The position numbers and the translations under genes are program-made. Positions 34,021-61,508 of a DNA stretch of 64,000 nucleotides are shown one piece after another. A model generated the notes under the pieces. The model saw only the letters and a list, made by a program, of their open reading frames with translations. It was not told the DNA's origin and did no database searches. The stretch's first letter is position 1. Every line of letters starts with the position of its first letter. Source of the stretch: Cristatella mucedo (lineage: Eukaryota > Bryozoa > Phylactolaemata > Cristatellidae); the NCBI GenBank assembly GCA_009760855.2, contig WPIO01000016.1, positions 1,110,001 through 1,174,000 on the forward strand. Reading direction: 5' to 3'.

Positions 34021-34984
34021 ATTATTATTAAAATACATTAGAATTTTAGTAGTTCAGTGAAGAATAGTAAATTATTAAGTCTAGGGCCCTCAGAAAAAAG
34101 CGTGTATTACTACGAGTCCTTATCGATAAGCGGCAGAAAGGTAAAACCAACCTATAACCTCTACCTCTAACCTCAACTGACATCTACGACCAAATGGGAT
34201 ACGTAGCTGGATGTGTTAGATTTGGGGGCACTCTACCAACAATGTTTATGACTAATTGTGAAAGCTTACCTTGCCCTTTTTCGCCAGCCTCTTAAACGAA
34301 TTGAATTACAGTAACTTATCGAAAGAGGATAGTGAAGCTACTGACACCTCTTGATTAGCTATTAGCGTAAGTAACGCCAAGTTATGGATCCTTTGCAGCG
34401 AAACTATGTTTGTTCCGGGGATTGTTTTTAGAATAGCTCTTGCTCGTAATGCTGAATTTCAGCCTGAAGTTCACTTCCTACAGACGGAGCGACATGGTCT
34501 GATTTGACGACGCTGAAAGCGAAGCTAAAACGCACCTTCTCCACACAGCGTTTGCTGTTGCTGGGCCATTACGAATTGTTCTTAGTGTTGTTATGCGTGC
34601 TGACATTGTGCATGCAAAATTTCTGTAGTTTGAGTGTATGCCGGCTCCTCTGATGAGCCTGTGATGTGGCACGGACACAGGCCGGTAACCGCTGGTGGCC
34701 AGATGGTGGATTCACCATCAGGGTCGGCCGCTGCACAGTTGTGGTCCTCGATGAATCATCGGGGTCGACCAGAGGAGTGGAAGAGGGGAGTCTCGAGTGT
34801 GAGAAGGGGGCGAAGGCAGTCGTGCGTCTTGCTGCTCCGTGCCTTGTACAATAAACCGTTGGCGTTGTTCTGGACCAGCGTTCTGTATGCCGAACCACAA
34901 TTTCAGCTGAGGTATTCGTCACAGTCAGACTCTTCAAAGGAATCGTGGTCACGCCTATGGCGGCTTATAACATAAAAATGCCAA

Positions 34985-35400
34985 AACTTAGGAATGCTTA
35001 GACAGGGATATCACAATTGGTCCATATGTTCGTGACATCCCGTCTCGACGTATCTCGACTGCTTGCTGGTCTACCGGCCTGTGCAATCAGGCTCTTATAG
35101 CTCCTGCAAAACTCTTAACAGCGGCGCTTGTCTGTCGAGTGGATTGCAGTTGCCACACCACACCCCTTTTAGCCGACATGCACTGGCTCCCAATCAAGCA
35201 GCGTACCGATTGTATTGTTCTGTCACTGACCTGTGGATCCCTTTACTCTGTGGCTGCAGCCTACCTATTAGAACTATTCCCCCCCCCACCAGGCTAAGCA
35301 TCGTACCGCTCGCTTTTCTGGCTCAAGGGGGAATGTCAGAAAATACTTATACAATTTGTCCGACAATCGAGTATTTGCTTAGGCGGCCTTTCGAAAGACA
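34985..35400 (+). mobile_element. LINE A reverse-transcriptase fragment
   Basis: Broken blocks for VTSRLD...[17 protein letters not shown] and MHWLPIKQRTD are readable across frames in the 35.0-35.2 kb region, followed by the tail of the protein. Confidence 0.65.
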
Positions 35401-35503
35401 AATATGTTAGAACTCGGGGATCGGAAGATCTTAGCACTTTTGCATAAAACGAAAATGGCTGTGCAAACAACGTCTAAAACGCGTGTATACCAGAAGCAAC
35501 ATA

Positions 35504-35690
35504 ATAATAATAATGGTAATAATGCACTTGATAAAGCGCCCTCAGAGAACTCAATCTCTTTCTAGGCGCTTTACATTTGCTGCAAATGGAAATGCAATTG
35601 AATGATCATGCTAGATAAACAAACAAAATGAATAGCATGGTTAGGGGTGACATGCTCATGGTCAGCATGCAACATATCCACGAATGAAAA
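35504..35690 (-). repeat. LINE A 3' end, minus orientation
   Basis: Starts with AAT repeats, 'gcacttgataaagcgccctc', 'agagaactcaatctctttct', 'aggcgctttacatttgctgc', then the 'ggtgacatgc' 3' UTR unit. Very close to the family consensus. Confidence 0.8.
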
Positions 35691-36095
35691 ATTTACAAAT
35701 TTCGGTGTAGCTTTGGCTATCGTCGCGAATATCACGAAACGCCAGCCGACGAGCAACACCACCAGATTATTTAACCGGGCACGGAGCACCTCTCTTCGCC
35801 CCTCTCGCACACCGGAGTGCCAGCGACGCCCTTGTCACAACAATCACTAATAGCACATCCCGACCGCATAACTCGGCTTCACGTATCGGAGTGAAATTTG
35901 AAATGCGAGAGAAAATGAATAGAGAGGGAGTATATTCTCAGCTTTCGAATCTTACTCCAGCCAGCATGGCCGAAATCCCTGTATTTAATGTGCTTCACAA
36001 GTTGCAGCGGGAGTTTAAATAACTTATTATTATTCTTAACAGTGACAGAGGCGCGTATCATTAGGACTAGCAACGTTCAATGTTCTGCTTTTGTG

Positions 36096-36625
36096 ATAAA
36101 ATAATAATAATACTTTTGATAGTGCGCCCTCAGAGAACTAAATTTCTTTCTACGCGCTTTACAATCGCAGCAAAGTGGTAGCAAACTCAATAAACTATAA
36201 GAATAACATGGTTAAGGTGACATGCACAGGGTCAGCATGCAAGTGTGGTTAAATGGCAGCATGCATAGTGTCACCACGAATAAGCACATAAGGGTTGAAT
36301 CACAGGGACCCACTAAATGCTGTCATACATAGGTGCGTTTTTAAGTTCTTTTTAAATGTGGTCGTCAGATGTCGCAACACAAGTCGAAAGTGAGTTCCGG
36401 GCTTTGGGAGCACGCAAACTAAAGGCACGGTCTCCAATTTGAAGTTTGTACGAGAAATAAGTAAACAGTTAGATTGCGAAAAGCTGGTGAGACGACGCTT
36501 AGCCTGGTGGGGGAGTAGATCGGATGGGTAGGCTGGAGCCAAAGAATGAAGGGATCTGAAAGCCAGTGACAAAACCTTGAAGTCGATGCGTCGTAAAACC
36601 GTAAGCTCCGTAAGAACGGCTGCAC
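36096..36625 (-). mobile_element. LINE A copy, minus orientation
   Basis: Tail (AAT)n at 36096, 3' UTR with 'acaggg...cagcatgcaa' units, then 'cacagggacccactaaatgc'. The minus frame at 36572 reads [20 protein letters not shown] and LETVPLVCVLPKPGTHFRLV. Frameshifted and dead. Confidence 0.75.
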
Positions 36626-36900
36626 GAGCTAGTCAGTTACTGTAACTCGCCACTCTTAGGTCTTTCGGTCTGAGCAGTAAGATGCCAAAAGTAGTGCAAA
36701 GCTCTTTTGCTCGGCTTGCCCACCGCGACCTCGATAATTGTCCCATTACACTACTTTCTAAAGACCTGCACTGGCTCCCCGCCAGACAGCGAATCGAGTT
36801 CAAGGCTTAGTCACTCTCCAGCCCAACTTAAGAAAAGACTTCCTGATTCCAGGCTTTGCAGCGTAGCGCCCGCCCTGGTGACTCGTCGTTCGGCAGCCCA
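36626..36900 (+). mobile_element. LINE A reverse-transcriptase fragment, plus
   Basis: Encodes the block equivalent to LTCTGSPPDSESSSRL and, in other frames, CNSPLLGLSV and CPITLLSKDLHWLPARQRIE. It faces away from the adjacent minus-strand copy. Confidence 0.6.
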
Positions 36901-37579
36901 TTTAATTAGCCTGACATCTATTTGAGACCGTGCCTTCAGTTCGTTCGTGCGCTCACAAAGCTTGTAGACCGGCATCCCGAGTGGCATCGCGACTTAATTG
37001 CACTACTTTATGGCATTTAGAGGAAGCTGAAAATCCACCGGCGCCGCACATCGATTCGCTCCATCTGATTGCATCATTCTTCTTGTATGCTTAAGCGTCT
37101 TATCGGTGCTTACGCTGCGAATGCTATCACCAACCAATTGATAGGCTTTCCTTCCAGCGTCTGTCAGGTGTGTAGGAATATTTGGTTCTCATAGGTTGCT
37201 GTACTTTTAATTATTGTTGATATTATTACTAGCATTATTTTTGTCCTTACCAACGGCAGTGTGAGTCAATATCGAGAGCTTTCAACCCCGGGTATGTCCG
37301 CTTTCGGATAAGCAGCAAGCTTGTAAGAGCAAAATGGTGAGCGAGAGTTCTTCTCCAATCAAGATCGGGGCAGCTCGGGCACCACACCCCCCCCCCCGCT
37401 GCTTTCCCTTCTTGCGTGCGGCTGCCGATTCCGAAGGCCGCACGATTCAAGGACAGGGCGGCGTCCGAGGCTCAGGGAGGCGTGTAGCGGTCTGACAAGA
37501 TTCTTAAGCCGTTAGGTTTGGTATTATTGGTAATAAAAATCTGGATAAAATATATACATTATTTTTCTAAATGGTTTTT

Positions 37580-37697
37580 AGAAAGAATTGAGCTCAACCT
37601 GTTTTCGGCGGTGGCGCGCCGGCTCCTTGCGATTGTCGCTGCACGCCGTAGCGGCGCTAGATAGACCGTTTTGCCGCCCTTATTCGCTGTAGCAAAC
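37580..37697 (+). promoter_or_regulatory. Probable FUBP promoter/5' UTR
   Basis: GC- and CpG-rich sequence ('ggcggtggcgcgccggctcc' and 'cgccgtagcggcgctag') immediately before the start codon, which sits in context CAAACATGG. No TATA box is evident. The transcription start cannot be placed. Confidence 0.35.
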
Positions 37698-52059
<14,362 letters not shown>

Positions 52060-54118
52060 TGGCTTGCGTGCTCTGCGGTCAGCAGGTAACGTTGCCTTTC
52101 TGTCTTGATAGCTTTAGATTTTCATTCGTTAGCTACCACTCTCCGAATCATATTATGTTTGTTGCTGTTGTTTATTGGGTCCCCGTGGTTTTTGCCCATA
52201 TAGGAATGACATCTATGAGCATGCTTGTGCTTATCTGTGACTAGTTAGTGCCTTTGATGGCCGGTTTAATGGGGCAGTTGTTCGTGAGGTACTGAGCCGA
52301 TCGTGCAGTGACCCGAGTCACGTGGCAGCACCGCTGTAACAAATCGTCCTGCTTTGCTACCCACATGCCCGTGCCTCATTTGGCCCACAAACAGCTGCGA
52401 ATAAGCATCTTGAGGCAAACCTAGCAGGACTTCAAATTCAGCTCTGCGACAACGAAAGTAGTCGGTTCCGGCATGCAGCACATCCCTCACCTTTCTCGCT
52501 ATGTGTTGCGCTCGGTTTTAAGCACGGCTGAAGGAGCAGTCGCCAGCGGTTTTCGGCCTGTGTAGCTGGAATGTGTTCGCACATCCTGCTGTGCTAGATC
52601 TGCTTACCTATTTACTCAAATGATTGGATTGTTGACAGAGATTTCGTGCTATAGCATTTGACAACTTATAACGGGGCAACTTGCTGGGCTGTTTATCTAC
52701 CTCTTTCGTTTTGACGACCAAGAAAGTGTGTAATATAGACGACCGATCCAGCTTGCCGATGCTGTTGGGAGTCGACCTCGTGACCTCGATGTCTGCCGAA
52801 TTTTCTGGTTCTGTGGGCGTCGGCCTGACGAACCTGATGCCGGCAAGCATGGACACTTAACTACTCAGTCTCATTGCTTGGTCGTGGTGCAGCACTTCTG
52901 TACAGGTTTCCTTTGCTCACTTTCTTACCCGGACTCGAATGAATTAACTTAGTTACCGGCTACTTGGTTGTCTTTTTGACCTCACTGTCGTCAGTTAGTG
53001 TCTGGTAATATGCCGCGATGCTAACATGTAATTTATCTCCCATGAACTATTTTGAGCTAATGTTGTAGCACATTTGCTATGCCTATGTGGCTTTAAGTAG
53101 TTATTCATTTCTCCCGATAATCTAGGTTAAATTAAGCCTTTTTATTTATGTAAGCAATATAGGTTCTATGAATTTGAGCCGGTATTTTTGGTCATACATA
53201 TGTTAATGTAGCTGCTGTGGTTGGCACATGCTGAGCTCGTTGCATTACTCGCATGCTCGTTTTGGGCGCTGTAACGATACTATGCTGTATGGTTGTCCAT
53301 CGTTCCATTTTAGGTTGTGCCTCAACATGATGACTTTGTTGACATGCATTGACCTGGTTGCATTGTTGAAATAGTTGCATATATACGTTAAAGCACAAGG
53401 ACCGTGGCCGTATATATTAGTGATATTGCTGCTGCTGCTGCTAAAGTCATTGTCCTAGCTGGCCTCGATTTTCTATTGTCTTGACACTTTCACATAGTTA
53501 TCATGTGTGACCACGTGTCTTGTGAAAAGGGAGTGACCGTGGGACTTCCTTTAATGGAAGCAATAGGTGGAACGACCAAGCCCAAACGACAGGCGGCTAT
53601 GTAAGTAGCTGTTCTTGATTAAATGAACTCGGGATATATGAGAGTACTTGTCTGATGCTGTTGTCGGATGCTAACCTGTCAGCACTGCTGTGCAGCTTTG
53701 CTGCTGTACTGATTCCCTACTGAAACGTCTAAAACTGTGCATGATTGGTGCCTTAGCTGTTCTCATCTTGAAATTGTGTTACTAGTAACTGAGGCTCAGT
53801 AGGTGGCACCATCATTGATAGCATGCAGGAATGGCCAACCAAGCCTTCACGAGGTATCAAATCCGTGCTCATAAGGCAGGATGCACTGAGCAGCACCATT
53901 CATTTTTGTACAGCTTTGCTTGCAATTTCATGTAAATAAAGATTCTGGAAAAGTTGTTTTAAGCATGCTATAATTAACAAGAATGACTTTTCTAGAACGG
54001 CCGTATTTGTCTTCACAATTGTGTGTCGATCTTTGACCAGTATGCTGGAATACATGCACATAACCTTCGCTGCTACTTTACCGTATCCCTGTGTCCATCG
54101 TGAGTCAGAACGGTAAAA
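52060..54118. other. Shared 3' UTR space of convergent FUBP and PSMD5
   Basis: No exons here. It holds a FUBP AATAAA at 53935. On the minus strand candidate signals are ATTAAA (53550-53555) and AATAAA (53141-53146); either would make the two transcripts overlap tail to tail. Confidence 0.5.
53935..53940 (+). terminator. FUBP polyadenylation signal AATAAA
   Basis: 'gtaaataaagattc' lies about 1.88 kb past the FUBP stop, the last canonical plus-strand signal before the converging PSMD5 coding exon at 54119. An earlier site cannot be excluded. Confidence 0.5.
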
Positions 54119-57100
54119 TTACGATTCTGTAGCGACTTCGGCTTGTGCATATACGAAGAAGGGTCCCTGTCGCTCGTAAACGCGTAGGCGTAGAACAAAA
54201 GCAGCATCAAATACTAGGCAGGTCGTTGGAGAGGCAACAAGCTTCTGGATCACTTTGAATTTAAGCTCTTTACCTTCTTTATCTTGTTCTGTATCTCTGT
54301 CCAGCAAGTACTCGCAAAACAGTGGAGTGTCGTGCATGATGGACTGTCCCCACTGACACGTGGCTAGTGCCGCGTATACCCGAATGCAAGCAAATCGAAC
54401 GTCAGCAAATGGCTGTCGAGACAGTTTTAGCAAGTGCTCTAGCAGAGGTCGTTGCCCGGATATGCACTGGTACCAGTTTGCAGTAAGCTGGAGTAGCTCA
54501 TCGGTCTGGTCTTCCACCTGTAACGAATGCCCACAATGTGAGGTCTGTAGTAGATCCACATAGGATCTGTAGTGAGCATGAGGCTTGGGATCTAGCAGGC
54601 AGCACATTAAGTGTTCTGTACGGTTCTTGAGTTAGGTCAAGTGAAGAGTGAAATGGGTTACTGATGAAAGACTTCAGACGACCGAGGAGATTTACCAGGA
54701 GCCTCTCTCTGTATAGCATCGGAAAAAGCCTTCATGACTATCACCGCTGCTTGCAGCAATAAGGGGGTCGCCCACGGAAGGATTCGAACCCACGACCTCG
54801 GGATCGAGATGGTGAAAAGCAACCGCCTTACGTAGTGTGTCATCGCCACAAAAAATGCCTGGCGCTGGCCTTACCTATATTTACCTGTAACCATATTAAG
54901 ATTGTGTGCAGCTGCATTCTACGAGGGAAACAGGTTTTATTAGCATGCCATAATATTAAGACTTGGGCCACGAATCACTGACTGGCATCAATTAACCGTC
55001 CTTGTCAGACTTTATCTTATACATCCATTCCTCAGAGATAACCTACCTTTTTAAGACGGATCTAAACAATGCCCACATCTGGCCTATTAAAAGCCTGGTA
55101 AATCGTTAATTCACCTAATTAAAGAGCTCTGACCACACGCCTGTCTGTTATCAAATAATTTTTACTGCATGATTTTATTTCCACCTCAAGCTTAATGGAA
55201 AGGCGATCGAAATTGTACATGTGCGGATCTCCAGTTTGCTTGGCCAGCAATAATTCAAGAGCCAACAGAAGCTTGCAGGCAGGGCAGATTTATTGCGACG
55301 AGTTTTTCGGCAGCACAAATAGCACGGGATAGAAATTTCAAGGTCGCTGCCAATACTTAATGAGCTGCTCAATTCAGAACATGACTGATGGTTGGTTGAC
55401 AGCTGGCTAGATGTGGTGGTGACTAAAAATAACAGGAGTGCCGTGGTTCAAAACTGGTGGATTTCAATACCCTTTTCCGGCAGCCAGCCGGTTTGTTTCG
55501 TGCTAGCAAAGCAGGAACTAGAATCAGTCGGTAGCTACCAGCGAAACTAAATGATGCACTAGCTTAAATGTGGTTATAACTTTGTGAAACGTTGCATGCC
55601 TCATGCTGACATGGATGTACCCAGTAGTACATCCCCAGACGGAGGTACAGGTAACTTGATTTGGTACTTGATTTTAACCAAATGAAACGAGTTAATAATA
55701 ATATATTTGTATAGCACCACCAGAGAACTTAATCTCTTTCTTATTACACTCATTAAAAATATGACAATACCTTGAGATAAATTAGCTTCGATATAGTGTT
55801 GAGTACTTTAGACTTCACCTCGTTTGGTCCTCCTCGGTAAGTTGCCTGTCCGAGCTGGTTGAGAGTTTCACTGAGACGTTGACCTTAAAACAATTAACAA
55901 TTACGACTTAAAAAGTAATACTTCGGTCAATGCCCTAGTCTGGAACAGACTATCCCAGTACAAATACAGCTGTGGCAAAAGAACCTGCAGTTGTCAAAGT
56001 AGCGATTTCAACAGCCGGGATGAACGGGGAATGAGCTTAGGCTGCTTCCCCGACAACCATTCCTTGCAGAAGGGTTCCAACGCACGACCTGGGCCAGGGC
56101 CCACTAGACCTCGGCCAGGCCTTGGTCGGGGCGAGCAACTTTACCACTTGGTCAAACCAGCTCGGTAAATAAGCCTGTAGTGGCTTCACAGCCAACGATA
56201 TTTTGGACCTGTCAAGTGTACCCTCTTCGTGTAAAATCTCCCGACTGTGTGCTAGATGCTTCCTCAGATTACTAGTAAAGCTTCGGAATGAGTTTTCACG
56301 TCCGAAACTCGGGGCCATTAGAACAGAGGCAAGCAGGATGTCAGACAGTAGTCGAAATATGCCGAAATCAACCGAGCGCTATATTTCAGATAAACGTACT
56401 AACAATTAGCCGTGTACTATTTTTTTTTACTCATTTAGTGAGAAAACTGCATGCACTTGATAATAATAGTAACTATTTGTATAGCACCCTTGGACAACTA
56501 AATATCTATGCACGTTAAAGATAATAATATAATAATAATAATTCACTTGATAAAGCACCCTCAGAGAACTTAATCTCTCTCTAGGCGCTTTACATTTGCT
56601 GTAAAGTGAGAAAGCAGTACCGGACGATCGGTGGTTACAGCAACAGGCACAGGGTAAGCAGGCATATGCACACGAAGGCCGAATTACAAAGAACCTCTAG
56701 GTGCTGTAATAACCCGGTGTGTGTGAAGCTTATTTTAAAAAGGCATGTCGGGGGACGTTTCAATGACGTCAGGGAGCCTAGATAGTTGGTTCTAGGCTTT
56801 CAGAGCATAAGAACTAAAGGCACGGTCTCCAAAGGTTTTGAGTTTCGTATAATTGAACTTTTTTTTAAAACGGTGATTATAGATAATCGTGATTTTGGTC
56901 GCGAAAGTCGACGATCCGTTGCATACGCTACTACAGACTCATATTTATCAGAAAATAATTGTGTGTGTGTGTGATAATCCTGCCTCAAACAGTTATTTAT
57001 TGCCAGCAGCAAGCGGCGAAAGCAGCAGCAGCTCTCTGGGTGATACTTATAAAGGAAACTAAATAACGTAAAGTAAATAACGGTGTAAACGGTATACATG

Positions 57101-60100
57101 TAGAAAATAAAGGTAATTGATTTAGTGGTTTCACACACACACGCGAGAGACCGCTGAATCAAGTACTTTTATTATCCTTATTCACCTTGTATTCTCGAAT
57201 TCTTGCTCCCCAAGTTTCCATAATATAATTCTCGCTTAGATTCGGACCATGTCGAACTTCGTCAGCCAGAGCACGACTTATTCTGCAAGGCTCCTGAATT
57301 ATAATGGTTTAGAAGCCGGTTATGTAACAATCTATGGCAGAGGCGGTTTCGGCATAAAAGCCGAAGCATTGTAATAGGCAGTTAGCTGTGCCTTAGAAGT
57401 TCGGGAGGTTAAGATATAGCTTGAGGCATTGAGTCAGGCAGGTGTTTCGCTCTACACCTCGAGTCAGGCAGTTGAGAGGTGCTCTAGGCGTCGTACGAGT
57501 TGTCATGGCTGATATTAGATGCCAGCAATCCTCCAGCAATGTCGCACAGACTTCCCTACGCTGCGGATGTGGACTCGTCTTGAGTTATCTTTATCGTCAT
57601 CTCTGTCTTTATCTTACAAGTTCTGCACGGTCTTCATTGCAGCCTCCGGTTGTGGCTGGCTGGCCTTTGCTACTTCCGCGTTCCGACACTTCCGGCACGA
57701 CCTGGGTGCACAAGTCGCTTGCAGTAGCTCAAAGAGGCTCAGAGCGTAGCAGGCGTAAGTCTCGCGTCGGCTGGCTGGATGCGGAAGCCGCTCGAACACA
57801 CGTTTCTACATACTTGGGAATGCACAAATAAAACCTGAGAGCAGCCCTTCGATGCCCCCATCCTTAAGCAAGATCGAGAATTTAAATTGCGATCGATCAA
57901 GACCCTTAGCAGCAGGGCTCACAGTGCCCCTTCAGCACTACTTACCAAGCTAGCACCCCTCGGCACCATGTAATCGCCGAGGTCTGAGCGGAAAGTCGCT
58001 GCCTGAAAATAGCTGCAGGTAACCTGATGGCACAGAAGTATGCAACGTCTGGCACGGCAAGGCAACTGATCGATTCGAAATTACAAGGCACTCAAGACTA
58101 GATCGAGCAGTCTTGGACAAACTAAACGGTATATATAAACAGTGTGGCCGGCATCATGAGCGCGGCTGTTGCTTACGAGCCCCCCCCACACCCGAATCTG
58201 AATTGGATGGGGAGCGGCATTTGCACGAAGCATGACGCACGCATTGCATCAGTGCTGGCTAGTCACTGCCAAGCTGCTTGCAAGGAGGGAGCGACACGCT
58301 CCTAATGTCAAGGCGACAGGCCTCCCTTCCTGTCCCGAAAGCAGCTTCGGGTTTTAGCGCAGGCATTGTCTGCCGCTCTCAGCTCATCGAAGCTGCAAGG
58401 CGCAGGCAGCACGGCCGTCTGCCGCCGAGATGTAAGCGCGTGCAGGCGGCAGCAGGAATGCAGGACTCACCGAGGAGCTGCTGCATCGGTGGCCTGCACT
58501 CGGGCGGCTCGGCGACAAAGCCGAGCGTCTCGATGCACAAGCTCCTGCACTGCTCGTCGGCAGCGAGAACGCCGCGACACGTCGACGAGTAGAAATCCGG
58601 GTAGCTGCTGCACGCCACCTTTGGCTGCAGGCGCGCAAGGCCGGCGAAGAGCTTCATCAGACCTGTAGTGCAGGTGCCGCGGGCGTACTGGTGAGGCGGC
58701 GGCAGCGACACAGAAAGGCACAGGCAGACAGACAGACAGAATGCATGGCACCGGGGCAGCAGGAAGCAGCCGTGGCAGCGACAGGCAAGAATGCGCACAG
58801 AACCTCTGCGTGCTAAAGGCTAATGAGCGACTTTCGAATTTGCTTCGGGTATTCTGTCAGTCGTTCGCGAACAGCGCTGGAGCAATGGGATGACGGCGCT
58901 CGTGCACTCGGAACGCAGGAAAGCTATGTCAGGTATGATCTGGCCAAGTCAGGTATGACCTGGCTAATTACAGAAAGGCTTCCAAGTCCAACCACCGCCG
59001 GCTAATGCAATGTATCTCCGTCTGTAACTCCATATAGACTATGTGGGTGTTACGAAGGAGAGTTTTGTACAGCCCACTCACAGCCTAAGCGGCTTTCGGT
59101 ATGCATTCGGTAGCCAACAAACTTCATCTCACTCACCAACAAAGAGAAAGTGGGAAGCATAGCAGAGTCAGGAGAGCAGTTGAGGTAGTGAGTAGCATGG
59201 AAGTAGCAGCTCAGGACCGCTGAAAAGGACGAGCCATAGTCAGCAGCAGGAGAGTAGTTGTCGTTGCGTAAGAAGAGAATAGTTGGCTAGGCCGCCAGAA
59301 CAAGACATCAGCCATTAGGTCACTGCAACTGGTGCTGAATATATATGGAAGGCTAGCTTACAAATCCCAGAGGGTTGACTGCATGTCTCCATTGCTGAAA
59401 GAGCTTGGATGGCTGCCGGTTGATAAACGGATTTAGTCGAGTTCTTATGCTGACCCGCAAGGTCTAGGCGACGGCATGGCTCCTTCATACCTAGCTGAAC
59501 AGCTGCACAAGTTTCAGCCTCCTAGTGCTGTAAGTTCATCTACGGACGGTAAATTAGCTGTTCCATGTAGGTCCTCTGCTTATAGACCGTTGGCAACAGA
59601 AGCTTTTGCTCTGCAGGTCCTGGACTGGGGGAACTCACTTCCACGATTCTTGTGCAACGACATCTACTCTCCTGCTGCCGACTATGGCTCATCCTTTACA
59701 GCCGTCCTGAGCTGCTACTTCCATGCTACTCACTACCTCGATTACCCTCCTGACTAAGCCATGCTTCTCACTTTCTCTTTGTTGCGTAAGATGAAGTCTT
59801 TTGGCTACCAAATGTGCACCCAAAGTCTCGTAGGCTTTGAATGCGCTATGCAAAACTCTGCTGTGTACAACCCACATAGTCTTTGTGGCTCCGTGAAGTT
59901 ACAGACATAAATCAAATGACATTACATCAAGGTGGCTTAGACGGTCTGCTGAAGACAGCTGCACTACACGATAGGAAGGGGAGTGTAGCCGAGCAAGCCA
60001 CAAGTCACCAGAAGCCACGATGAGACCAAACTTAGCACGTGCAAACAGTGCAGCGCCGCTGTGTGGACGAGAACGCTTTTTCAGTGAGCGGCCACGAGAG

Positions 60101-61475
60101 TGAACTACTCTGAGTGAACGCTGGAGGGCCGCTTTCGGCTAAATTCAGCCTAACAACCACCCAAAGGACTCCCCGAAAGGGTAAAAGGTGCTTTGTGGTT
60201 AATAGGAAAGCGACGAAAGCGGATTCCAATTCTTTGGTTAAAACAATTGGGTTCGAGTAAGCAAAAAAAAAAAGAGGAATGCAGAGGTGACTGCTTGTAG
60301 CACACCGAGACGTACATATCACGTGGTGCCGGGCATATCGCAGACGTACATATCACGTGGTTTGGGGGCTCTTCCAGAGCAGATCTCGGACAGCTGCTCC
60401 ACATTACTTGCATTGTGGACCGGAATGTTTGTGAAGCTATGCAAAATATTGGCATTCCAACGCTCGATACATTTTGGGCGATCGATATAACATTTCAATA
60501 AATACTTATTTAATCATAACTAACATTTAAATGAATACATACTATTTAAATAAATGTTTAAATATAATAAATAATATTTAAATAAATATAGTATTTACAT
60601 AAATACTTTTGGGCTTTATTTATCAGCGACATATTGGGCCAGTTTTCCGACCATATAGTAGGCCTGCATAAATACTTATGGCCCTGAGTAGTGTATAGTG
60701 TGTAGACATCGTCTTTATTTGTCTGAATAGTACACTACAAACCACCTTGAGGGTGCTACCGTACATGCTGAAAAGCTTTCCCACTGCAGGACTCGAACCC
60801 ACTAGCTGGATCGTATAGAGCAAGCATCCAACCGACCCGGCTATTGTCCATCATTCATTGAGCAATTTCCTTGCTGACATGTTTAGCTTTCAGGGTGCTT
60901 GAGCTGAGCTCAGAGACCGGCATCTCCGAATTTGCTAGCATATCGCCCACAGAACGACCTTTGACGACTCCATTGAAATGTTTGCAAATGTATCTCTGAA
61001 TAAGACAGGTGGTTTTTATGTAGGCTTGCCCTCACTGTATTCATTTTCCTATAAAATCAACTAAGATGCTGTCAGCAGGCATTATATTTAAATCCTTTGA
61101 AGCCGGCTGGTGGCAGGACGGCTGCAAATATTAACCTGTGGACAAACGCCTGCAGTGGTCATCTATAATAAGGCTTTGCAGAAGTGTAAGGAACGTTGAA
61201 GTAGACTGTTCATTGCACAATTTATCAAGCAGCACTAACAGGCTCCATTTGCATTCCCTGTGATTCGTCCTTCATGTGCTTATGCGTGCTGACACTGCAT
61301 GCTGCCACTAACCACATTTGCATGCTGACCCTGTGCATGTCACCCCTAACCATATTATTCATTTTTTTTTGTTTTTCAAGCATGATTTTACTTAACATCC
61401 AATTGCATTTTCCTTTGCAGCAAATGTAAAGCGCCTAGAAAGAGATTAAGTTCTCTGAGGGCGCTTTATCAAGTG

Positions 61476-61508
<33 letters not shown>

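Noticed and set aside
34660-34923. Possible solo LTR: starts TGTGA, ends TCACA, contains AATAAA
   Set aside because: Flanking 5-mers (GAGCC and GTCAG) do not match, and no second copy or primer-binding site is visible.
57437-57850. Possible gene or LTR with AATAAA near 57827 and several overlapping open frames
   Set aside because: No splice sites, terminal repeats or protein family could be supported.
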